Shown piece after piece: positions 57,409 to 64,000 of a stretch of 64,000 bases of DNA (the first letter of the stretch is position 1; the number at the start of each line of letters is the position of its first letter). The translations under genes were made by a program, and so were the position numbers. This DNA comes from Acinetobacter proteolyticus (GTDB lineage Bacteria > Pseudomonadota > Gammaproteobacteria > Pseudomonadales > Moraxellaceae). The notes beneath the pieces were generated by a model. The model searched no databases. It was not told where the DNA came from and was given only the letters and a program-made list of their open reading frames with translations. The DNA is taken from contig NZ_KB849179.1 of assembly GCF_000367945.1 (NCBI RefSeq), forward strand, positions 1,579,655 through 1,643,654, read 5' to 3'.

Positions 57409-58602
57409 TTACTTTAAGTCATTCGAGTGTGAAGTCTCTGTATCTTGAGAGTTTTTAATTTGAATATCAAGCTCTACATGGCCTGTTTCAACATTTATAT
57501 GTTGAGTTTCACCTTCTACCAACACAACTTCGGTTGGTAATCCATATAGGCGACTCTTTTCGTAATTATCCCGTGCATGTTTTAATAGCACCACAATCAC
57601 AGCAGCCACGGGTAAGGCTATTAGCATGCCAAGAAAGCCACCCAATTGTGCACCAGCTAAGACAGCAAAAACCACTGCGACTGGAGACAAACCGATTTTG
57701 TCACCTAATAAGAATGGCTGAAGAATATAACCTTCGACCATTTGCCCAATCATAAATACAACACCGACGAGAAGCAGTTGTGTCCAATCCAATCCAAACT
57801 GAAACAGGGTAGCAATCACTGCAGCAATAATACCAACACCAAAACCCAAATAAGGAATAATGCTTGCTAAACCAGCAATCATCCCAATAATCAGACCGAC
57901 TTCAAGGCCAATCAGTTGTAGACCAACAGCATAGACAATTCCTAATAAAAGCATAACGAGGAATTGACCTTTCACGAAAGCGCCTAATACGCTATGGCAT
58001 TCACGAACAATGGTTAAAGTTGAAGCTTCATAAGGACGTGGAATTAAACGTCTCAAGCTTTGTAGCATTCGCTCCCAATCCAACAAAAAGTAGAAAGAGA
58101 TAATCGGAATAAGGATCACTACTCCACCAATTTGGATGAAATTCAAGCCAGATTGAGCAACCCTTAATGCCATGGTTTGAATACTATCGGCGCTGTAATT
58201 GGTCTGGATATAATCCATTACTGCTTTGGAAATCTGCTCAGTATCGATTTCCATTGGCACTACGTTAAAGGTATGTGATACCCAGGGTAAGAAGGTCGCA
58301 TTAATCCAATGAATTCCAGCAGGAATACTATCCCGCGCATACATCAATTGTTTCCAAATCAGCGGTACCAGAAACCATAAAACCATAGTTAAAGTCACAC
58401 CAATACCAATAAATACGATACTGATTGCTAACCAACGCGGTAATTTGATTCTGACAAGAACATCCACAAGCGGACTGAATAAGTAGGCAATAAAAAAAGC
58501 ACCCACAAAAGGAATCACAATGGGCTTGAGTAGATAGAGCACCCAGAGAAATAATGCGAGCCCAGCGAGGATAAAGATACGACGTAGTACCTGATCTTGC
58601 AT
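57409..58602 (-). CDS. AI-2E family (PerM-like) transporter
   Basis: A 397-residue inner-membrane protein with about eight membrane helices and the family's central pattern GVVILIPIISFYFLLDW, followed by the LASIIPYLGFGVGIIAAVIATLFQFG and GFLGMLIALPVAAVIVVLLKHARDNY segments near the C-terminus. The AI-2 export role of some members is not general; substrates of most relatives are unknown, and some act as Na+/H+ antiporters. The last 50 residues are hydrophilic. Co-transcribed with hda. Divergent from purM. Confidence 0.92.
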   Translation of the reverse strand: MQDQVLRRIFILAGLALFLWVLYLLKPIVIPFVGAFFIAYLFSPLVDVLVRIKLPRWLAISIVFIGIGVTLTMVLWFLVPLIWKQLMYARDSIPAGIHWINATFLPWVSHTFNVVPMEIDTEQISKAVMDYIQTNYSADSIQTMALRVAQSGLNFIQIGGVVILIPIISFYFLLDWERMLQSLRRLIPRPYEASTLTIVRECHSVLGAFVKGQFLVMLLLGIVYAVGLQLIGLEVGLIIGMIAGLASIIPYLGFGVGIIAAVIATLFQFGLDWTQLLLVGVVFMIGQMVEGYILQPFLLGDKIGLSPVAVVFAVLAGAQLGGFLGMLIALPVAAVIVVLLKHARDNYEKSRLYGLPTEVVLVEGETQHINVETGHVELDIQIKNSQDTETSHSNDLK

Positions 58603-58704
58603 AAAATCTAGCCTTTTTTCGTGTAATCGTTATAAATGAAAAAAAATTTAATTAAAGATAGCATTTTCGAGCATAAATAACATAAGAGTTTCGTATATTC
58701 AGGT

Positions 58705-58710
58705 TATAAT
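58705..58710 (+). promoter_or_regulatory. candidate -10 box of purM
   Basis: A consensus TATAAT lies 26 bp upstream of the purM ATG in the divergent spacer. The -35 region about 17 bp further upstream is poor, so the promoter may be activator-dependent or rely on the bases just before the box. No PUR-box operator was recognised. Confidence 0.45.
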
Positions 58711-58735
58711 CTGCCGCCACTGCGGAGACTTCACT

Positions 58736-59806
58736 ATGAGCAACTCAACTTCTACCCCAAATACTGGTTTAAGCTATAAAGATGCTGGCGTCGACATTGA
58801 AGCGGGAGACGCATTGGTCGATCGTATCAAATCTGTCGCTAAACGTACCACTCGTCCTGAAGTAATGGGCGGTCTTGGTGGTTTCGGTGCTTTATGCAAA
58901 ATTCCAAAAGGTTATGAAGAACCTGTATTGGTATCTGGAACAGACGGTGTAGGTACTAAATTACGTTTAGCACTAAACCTCAATCGTCACGACACTATTG
59001 GTCAAGATCTCGTTGCAATGTGTGTAAACGACTTACTTGTTTGTGGTGCCGAACCATTATTCTTCCTCGACTATTATGCAACTGGTCATTTAAATGTTGA
59101 TGTAGCAGCAGATGTAGTAACAGGTATTGGTAAAGGTTGTGAACTTGCTGGTTGTGCATTGGTCGGTGGAGAAACTGCTGAAATGCCAGGCATGTATGAA
59201 GGTGAAGATTACGATCTTGCTGGTTTTGCTGTAGGTGTTGTAGAACACAGCAAAATTATTGATGGAACTAAAGTGAAGTCTGGTGACGTACTTTTGGGTG
59301 TAGCATCAAGTGGCGCACACTCTAATGGTTACTCATTGTTACGTAAAATTTTAGATGTTAAGAATGTAGACTTAACTCAAATTATTGATGGTCGTCCACT
59401 TGCTGACGTGGCGATGGAACCAACACGTATCTATGTAAAACCAGTCCTTGAGCTTTGCAAACAAGTTGATGTTCATGCAATGGCACATATCACTGGCGGT
59501 GGTTTACCGGGTAACTTACCACGTGTACTTCCAAATGGTGCACAAGCGGTCATTGATGAATCAAGCTGGGAATGGTCTGAATTATTCCAGTTGTTACAAC
59601 GTGAAGGCAATGTAGAACGCTTTGAAATGTACCGCACATTTAACTGTGGCGTAGGTATGGTGATTGCAGTTGATGCAAGTGAAGCCGACAAAGCGATTGA
59701 TCTATTAAATGCTCAAGGCGAAAAAGCATGGAAAATTGGTTATATCCAAGAAAATGCTGAATCAGTTGAAGGCGCTGACGAAAAAATTCGCGTGATCTTT
59801 GCATAA
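58736..59806 (+). CDS. purM: phosphoribosylformylglycinamidine cyclo-ligase
   Basis: AIR synthase, the fifth step of purine synthesis. The 356-residue protein has the family start [18 protein letters not shown], the ATP-binding [12 protein letters not shown] region, [22 protein letters not shown] and the C-terminal [16 protein letters not shown]. The stop overlaps the purN start (TAATG), the standard purMN operon. Confidence 0.97.
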   Translation: MSNSTSTPNTGLSYKDAGVDIEAGDALVDRIKSVAKRTTRPEVMGGLGGFGALCKIPKGYEEPVLVSGTDGVGTKLRLALNLNRHDTIGQDLVAMCVNDLLVCGAEPLFFLDYYATGHLNVDVAADVVTGIGKGCELAGCALVGGETAEMPGMYEGEDYDLAGFAVGVVEHSKIIDGTKVKSGDVLLGVASSGAHSNGYSLLRKILDVKNVDLTQIIDGRPLADVAMEPTRIYVKPVLELCKQVDVHAMAHITGGGLPGNLPRVLPNGAQAVIDESSWEWSELFQLLQREGNVERFEMYRTFNCGVGMVIAVDASEADKAIDLLNAQGEKAWKIGYIQENAESVEGADEKIRVIFA

Positions 59807-60432
59807 TGAGAATTGCTGTCCTTGTCTCTGGCAACGGTAGCAACTTACAGGCCCTGATAGATGCAAATCTGTCAGGGCAAATCATTGGTGTCCTCTCAAA
59901 TAAAGCTGATGCATACGCATTGCAGCGCGCTGAGAAAGCCAATATTGCGACCGCTGTTATTTCACATAAAGATTATCCAAATCGCGAAAGCTTCGATGAA
60001 GCCATGCATCAACAATTATTGACATGGCAAGTTGATCTGGTGATTCTCGCTGGTTTTATGCGGATTTTAACTCCAAACTTTGTCAGTCAATGGCAAGGTA
60101 AAATGTTAAATATCCACCCTTCTCTGCTGCCTTTTTATAAAGGCGTTAATACACATCAACGTGTATTAAATACCGGAGATCGTTTGCATGGCTGTACAGT
60201 TCATTTTGTCACAGCTGAGCTCGATGCGGGACAAAGTATCGCACAATCAGCAATCCAAGTCGGTTTACGCGATACCGTAGAAAGCCTGGCACAACGTGTG
60301 CATGAGCTTGAGCATTTCATTTATCCTCAAGTCGCGCAATGGTTTTGTACAGGTCAACTGAGCTGGCAAAATGGTCAAGCCTATTTTAATCAGAAGCCCT
60401 TAGAACGACCGATTCAATTTGCTCAGTTTTAA
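59806..60432 (+). CDS. purN: phosphoribosylglycinamide formyltransferase
   Basis: Transfers a formyl group from 10-formyl-THF to GAR. The 208-residue protein has the P-site VLVSGNGSNLQALI (about 5-18), the catalytic Asn-His-Asp region with LILAGFMRIL and MLNIHPSLLPFYKG, and the Asp in HFVTAELDAGQSIAQ. It is translationally coupled to purM. Confidence 0.97.
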   Translation: MRIAVLVSGNGSNLQALIDANLSGQIIGVLSNKADAYALQRAEKANIATAVISHKDYPNRESFDEAMHQQLLTWQVDLVILAGFMRILTPNFVSQWQGKMLNIHPSLLPFYKGVNTHQRVLNTGDRLHGCTVHFVTAELDAGQSIAQSAIQVGLRDTVESLAQRVHELEHFIYPQVAQWFCTGQLSWQNGQAYFNQKPLERPIQFAQF

Positions 60433-60436
60433 AAAT

Positions 60437-60464
60437 AAAAACACATCTTCGGATGTGTTTTTAT
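60437..60464. terminator. Terminator between purN and the hydrolase gene
   Basis: The stem AAAAACACATC / GATGTGTTTTT with a TTCG tetraloop, with A and T runs on the sides; serves both convergent units. Confidence 0.85.
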
Positions 60465-60468
60465 TAGC

Positions 60469-61260
60469 TCAAATTACTAAGCTTTTTATTTTCTCAACCG
60501 TTTCCACTGGATGTTCCAAGGGGAACATATGCCCACCATTCAGAACAGAAAAAGGAATACCTAATTTCTTTTTCGCCACTTGCGGAAACTTTTCTTTTAA
60601 GAAAATACTCTCTTGCCCCACAACCAAATGTACAGGAACAGGAGGTTTCGGCATGGGTAACCACCACATCGACGGTGTGGTTCTAAACATAGCCACTTCA
60701 TCATCTTTAGCAATGGTCAGTGTGACACCGCCGTTTTGTGGATCATCTGTCAGTGCATAGTCGATATAAGCTTGAAAGCAATCTGGATCAAAGTGCTGAT
60801 AAAAACCTCTCGAACCTAACAACTCAGCAGCTTGCTCACGCGACTCCCAATGATCACGACGACGTACCGACAAGCCAGCTGGGGTGATTTTATCCACCAG
60901 TTTAGGCTTAAAGATTTTAGCAAGATGAAAAACAAAAGATGCTTTACCAATAATAAGTGGTGGATCAAGCATGATGACTTGTGAAAACAACTCCGGACGA
61001 CGATAAGCCGCCATCAGTGTCAAAACTGAACCCAAAGAATGTCCCAAGCCAATCACTTTACGCCCTTGGGCTTGCTGCACAATGCTATCAATAATTTGAT
61101 CAACCAAATGAGCCCAGCCATGGGTAATTGGATAGCGTTTATCGTTTCCAATTTCTGCCACATAAATAATGTCGTATTGATCTTTTAATTGATCAAACAG
61201 CTTTTGATAAACTTTAGATGGAACACCATTGGCATGGGCAAAATGAATCAAAGGTTTCAT
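60469..61260 (-). CDS. alpha/beta hydrolase
   Basis: A 263-residue serine hydrolase. The nucleophile elbow is GLGHSLGSV (Ser near residue 76), the region around HANGVPSKVY forms the oxyanion hole, and the catalytic His lies in LNGGHMFPLEHP near the C-terminus. The family is that of MenH/YfbB-like esterases; the substrate is unknown. ATG at 61260 is used; an upstream GTG (61281) is open. Divergent from nothing nearby; the sppA-type gene lies upstream on the same strand, behind a terminator. Confidence 0.87.
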   Translation of the reverse strand: MKPLIHFAHANGVPSKVYQKLFDQLKDQYDIIYVAEIGNDKRYPITHGWAHLVDQIIDSIVQQAQGRKVIGLGHSLGSVLTLMAAYRRPELFSQVIMLDPPLIIGKASFVFHLAKIFKPKLVDKITPAGLSVRRRDHWESREQAAELLGSRGFYQHFDPDCFQAYIDYALTDDPQNGGVTLTIAKDDEVAMFRTTPSMWWLPMPKPPVPVHLVVGQESIFLKEKFPQVAKKKLGIPFSVLNGGHMFPLEHPVETVEKIKSLVI

Positions 61261-61351
61261 AAGCTTGTCTTTTATTTTCACTGATTGGTCAATTATCCTG
61301 CTCTACATATGTATTGCAAATTAAAAGGATAACTGTCCAGTTATTTTAGGA

Positions 61352-61379
61352 TAAAAAAGGCTGTGATATACACAGCCTC
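61352..61379 (-). terminator. Terminator after the SppA-type peptidase gene
   Basis: Read on the minus strand, AGGCTGTG / CACAGCCT with a TATA-type loop is followed by TTTTTTAT. It separates the peptidase and hydrolase genes. Confidence 0.75.
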
Positions 61380-61417
61380 ATTAAAATCAACGTAGTGCTT
61401 TGATCAAAGCATAGATA

Positions 61418-62440
61418 TTATTGTATTTTCGCGTTTTGCTGAGTTTCTAGCTGTGCTGCAAGCGAACTACTAATACCTGCACCAAGCTGCGCGCCCATAC
61501 GTCCTAGAATTGATTCTAACGGATTACGTTGAACGGTATAATCCACTTTTTGCTCAATCTTCAGATCACGCATCAATGTGGTCAAACTACCACTACGGTC
61601 AGCAACACCTAAAGCAACAGCCTGTTCACCTGTCCAGAAAAGACCTGAGAAAATAGCAGGATCATTCGACTTCAAACGTTTACCACGACCTTCTTTAACT
61701 GCATTAATAAAATGAGTATGCACATTATCAAGCACCGACTGCACATGTTGTTTCTGTGCTGGGTCAAGTGGTTTGGTCATACTTAAAATGTCTTTATTAC
61801 TACCTGCAGTCAAGGTTCGGTCTTCGATACCCAGTTTTTGTGCTAAGCCACTTAGACCGTAATTCGGCATGATCACACCGATTGAACCGACGAGACTTGA
61901 TGGGTTGACAATAATTTCGTCTGCCGCAGAAGCAATATAGTACGCACCCGATGCACCCATATCCCCAATCACAGCATAGACTTTTTTATCCGGATGCTGT
62001 TTTTTCAGGTAACGAATCTCTTGCCAGATTTCATCCGACTGTACTGGCGAACCACCAGGTGAATTAATGTTCAAAGCAATGGCCTTACTTCCACTCGCCT
62101 CAAATGCACGTTTTAATGCTTTGTTGGTATCTTCACTATTCACTGTAGACTGACCCGCAGATGAATCGATGGTTCCCATAATATCAATAACAGCCAAGTG
62201 ATTGCTGCTGATGCTGGTGGTCGCTTTATCTGATGACGAGGTACAACTCTTGGTCATTGCTAAGAGTACGATTAACAAATATGCAAAGCCTAGACATTTA
62301 AAAAAGATGCCCCAACGACGGCTACGACGTTGCTCTTCCACGGAAGCAAGAACAGCTTTTTCTAAAATTTGCCATTCTTTGCCTGTCACATTATTACTAT
62401 TTGTAGATTCATTTTGTGGTTTTGGTGGCCAATCGGACAT
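61418..62440 (-). CDS. signal peptide peptidase SppA-type S49 protease
   Basis: A membrane-anchored S49 serine protease that degrades leftover signal peptides. It has one membrane helix (about residues 43-62), the catalytic Ser164 in MGASGAYYIA and the likely catalytic Lys215 in AGSNKDILSM; the NSPGGSPVQS loop (126-135) is the oxyanion region. At 340 residues it is the short, single-domain (36K) type, not the 67K E. coli form. ATG at 62440 is used; an upstream TTG (62455) is open. Confidence 0.93.
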   Translation of the reverse strand: MSDWPPKPQNESTNSNNVTGKEWQILEKAVLASVEEQRRSRRWGIFFKCLGFAYLLIVLLAMTKSCTSSSDKATTSISSNHLAVIDIMGTIDSSAGQSTVNSEDTNKALKRAFEASGSKAIALNINSPGGSPVQSDEIWQEIRYLKKQHPDKKVYAVIGDMGASGAYYIASAADEIIVNPSSLVGSIGVIMPNYGLSGLAQKLGIEDRTLTAGSNKDILSMTKPLDPAQKQHVQSVLDNVHTHFINAVKEGRGKRLKSNDPAIFSGLFWTGEQAVALGVADRSGSLTTLMRDLKIEQKVDYTVQRNPLESILGRMGAQLGAGISSSLAAQLETQQNAKIQ

Positions 62441-62579
62441 AAGATTCCAATCCAATATATTTTAAAAAGTGACTTTATTATATACGCGGATTTACGCAAA
62501 ACTGTTTAAATAACTTGTTTTAACTTATAATTATTTTTTGCTTTATACTTCCCTTTGTAATTTTTCTAATTTTGAATAC

Positions 62580-63536
62580 ATGACCCAACACAAATCAAAC
62601 AGTTCAAGTTATTACCTTATCAAACTTATTAGCCGTCAGCCTATCCAATTGGGACGGTTTTTTGCACGCTTGGTTGCAGCCTTAGTCAATACATTCCCGC
62701 TTTCTAAGCTTTCAAAAATTATCAGCTTGAATATACAAATTGCTTTTCCAGACATGGAGCAACAACAAAGACAAAAACTCACCAAACAAGCTATACAAAA
62801 CGAACTGACTTCTTATTTCGAGTTTTTGAGTATTTGGGGTTCCACAAATGAAAAAAATATCAAAAGTATTCATCGCATTCAGGGTGAATATTATTTGCAT
62901 GAAGCACTCGCAGAGAAAAAAGGCGTTGTTTTAGTTGTTCCTCATTTTGGTACATGGGAAGTGATGAATGCATGGTTATCGCAATATACCCAAATGACGA
63001 TCCTCTATAAACCAGTTAAAAATCCCGATGCCGATCAGTTTGTCCGTGACGCGCGTAGTCGTGAACAAGCTCATCTGGTTCCTACCGATGAAAGTGGAGT
63101 CAGACAGATTTTTAAGGCTTTGAAACAAGGTGGAACTACAGCGATTTTACCTGACCATACCCCTGACCACGGTGGTGACATGGTCAACTATTTTGGTATT
63201 CCGCTTGCCTCCAGTAGCCTCAGTGCCAAACTGATTCAAAAAACCAAGGCAAAGGCTCTTCTCATCTACACAAAAAGAAATGATCAAGATGGCTTTGATA
63301 TGTATATCGAGCCAATCAATCCCCAGATTTATCAAGGTACAGCAGAAGATGGTACTTTAATTATCCATCAAACTTTAGAGCAACTGATTCGACGTTATCC
63401 AGAACATTACCACTGGAGCTACAAACGTTTTCGCGCTAATCCCGCCTTAAAGAAAATCTACGATATTGATGAAAATGAAGCGCTGACGAAAGTGACCGAA
63501 GTGCGTCAACGAACTCAAAAAAATAAAGAGGTCTAG
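62580..63536 (+). CDS. LpxL/HtrB-type lipid A acyltransferase
   Basis: Late acyltransferase that adds a secondary acyl chain to lipid A or lipooligosaccharide precursors, or a related glycolipid acyltransferase. The catalytic H-x4-E motif is HFGTWE (His122, Glu127), and the PDHTPDHGGDMVNYFG and RYPEHYHWSYKRFRANP segments fit the family. It is anchored by an N-terminal hydrophobic stretch (about 28-38). ATG at 62580 (318 residues) is used; the frame is open upstream to 62538. LpxL and LpxM cannot be told apart here. Confidence 0.88.
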   Translation: MTQHKSNSSSYYLIKLISRQPIQLGRFFARLVAALVNTFPLSKLSKIISLNIQIAFPDMEQQQRQKLTKQAIQNELTSYFEFLSIWGSTNEKNIKSIHRIQGEYYLHEALAEKKGVVLVVPHFGTWEVMNAWLSQYTQMTILYKPVKNPDADQFVRDARSREQAHLVPTDESGVRQIFKALKQGGTTAILPDHTPDHGGDMVNYFGIPLASSSLSAKLIQKTKAKALLIYTKRNDQDGFDMYIEPINPQIYQGTAEDGTLIIHQTLEQLIRRYPEHYHWSYKRFRANPALKKIYDIDENEALTKVTEVRQRTQKNKEV

Positions 63537-63537
63537 G

Positions 63538-64000
63538 CTATTCTCTTAGTAACCATTTCCGTTGCTGCCGCTGTTGTTTTAATTCAACGGTACCACTGTT
63601 AAAGATAAAACTTAAACTACCTGCCTGTGCAGTATTAAGCAAAGGAATATTTAAAGCTTGAAGGCGACTTTGTAATTCTCGACTAGGATGGCCATAACGA
63701 TTATTAAAGCCAGCTGATGCGACCACTAATTTAGGGGTTAATGTCGCTAAAAAATCATAGGCAGAGCTATGCTTACTGCCATGATGCCCTAAAACTAGAA
63801 CATCCACTTTTAAATCAGGATAGTGCTGCAATAGCTTATATTCGGTTTCCCACCCCGCATCCCCCATAATCAGAAAACTTTGATACGGTTGTGCATTTAA
63901 GAATTGCAGATATACCACACAAGACTGTTCATTTTGCTGGTGTGTTGCAACAGCCAAGCCCTCCTGATCGGGTGATAAAATTTCTATTTTTAGATTTGAA
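63538..64000 (-). CDS. comEC: ComEC/Rec2 DNA uptake channel, C-terminal part (cut by window edge)
   Basis: The 3' end of the inner-membrane channel that carries single-stranded DNA into naturally competent cells. The visible part is the metallo-beta-lactamase-like domain: MGDAGWETEYKLL, DVLVLGHHGSKHSSAYDFL and the ASAGFNNRYGHPSREL segment are classic for ComEC. The frame stays open to the window edge (SNLKIEILSPDQEG before the fragment), so the gene is not truncated but unseen upstream. Stop two bases after the acyltransferase gene stop (convergent). Confidence 0.9.
   Translation of the reverse strand, partial: SNLKIEILSPDQEGLAVATHQQNEQSCVVYLQFLNAQPYQSFLIMGDAGWETEYKLLQHYPDLKVDVLVLGHHGSKHSSAYDFLATLTPKLVVASAGFNNRYGHPSRELQSRLQALNIPLLNTAQAGSLSFIFNSGTVELKQQRQQRKWLLRE

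Overview
The window is ordinary chromosome from an Acinetobacter-type gammaproteobacterium (Moraxellaceae). The case rests on a CarO-type outer-membrane channel gene (20828-21577), low-GC codon use, the era/recO/pdxJ/miaE order carrying a small lipoprotein typical of the genus, dgt-ruvAB next to ybgC-tolQRAB-pal, and several intergenic repeats that look like Acinetobacter dispersed repeats. No prophage, transposase, CRISPR array, plasmid function or resistance cassette is visible. Species cannot be fixed by reading alone.

Layout. 1-200: end of one tRNA, a complete tRNA-Asn and two terminators. 220-7460 (minus strand): lepA, lepB, a DUF4845 protein, rnc, era, a small lipoprotein, recO, pdxJ and miaE, a compact block for translation, protein export, RNA processing, recombination repair, vitamin B6 synthesis and tRNA modification. 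7600-14900: a GNAT acetyltransferase, a thioesterase, a DegP-type protease, nadB, then tmk-mltG-pabC. 15100-20730: sulfate/thiosulfate uptake (sbp, cysT, cysW, cysA) with an alpha/beta hydrolase inside the cluster and a CysB-type regulator at its end. 20800-22100: carO and a 269 bp MITE-like element just upstream of dapD. 22100-30400: dapD, queE-queC, then single metabolic and stress genes (ATP-pyrophosphatase, peroxiredoxin, CAP lipoprotein, NadM-type adenylyltransferase, enoyl-CoA hydratase, glycerate kinase). 30400-33900: the most accessory-looking part, with a 42-residue membrane peptide, two poorly known proteins, a NUDIX hydrolase and an MFS exporter. 33900-43400: purL, a DUF4442 protein, dgt, a zinc-ribbon protein, ruvA, ruvB and a frameshifted lipoprotein gene. 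43480-48430: ybgC-tolQ-tolR-tolA-tolB-pal, the envelope-constriction system. 48490-52120: a small conserved protein, fbp, a SpoU methyltransferase, and a three-gene sigma/membrane-protein/DUF3106 operon whose first ribosome binding site lies in a predicted hairpin. 52190-56580: two large secreted CSLREA-type proteins that both end in a GlyGly-CTERM tail, i.e. likely rhombosortase substrates. 56690-64000: hda, an AI-2E transporter, purM-purN, an alpha/beta hydrolase, an SppA-type peptidase, a late acyltransferase of lipid A synthesis, and the 3' part of comEC, cut by the window edge.

Most of the window is core housekeeping. The best leads for new biology are the GlyGly-CTERM pair, the sigma-factor operon with its leader hairpin, the homopolymer frameshift in the 42.4 kb lipoprotein gene, the unlisted membrane peptide at 30.5 kb, the zinc-ribbon protein translationally coupled to dgt, and three structured dispersed repeats.
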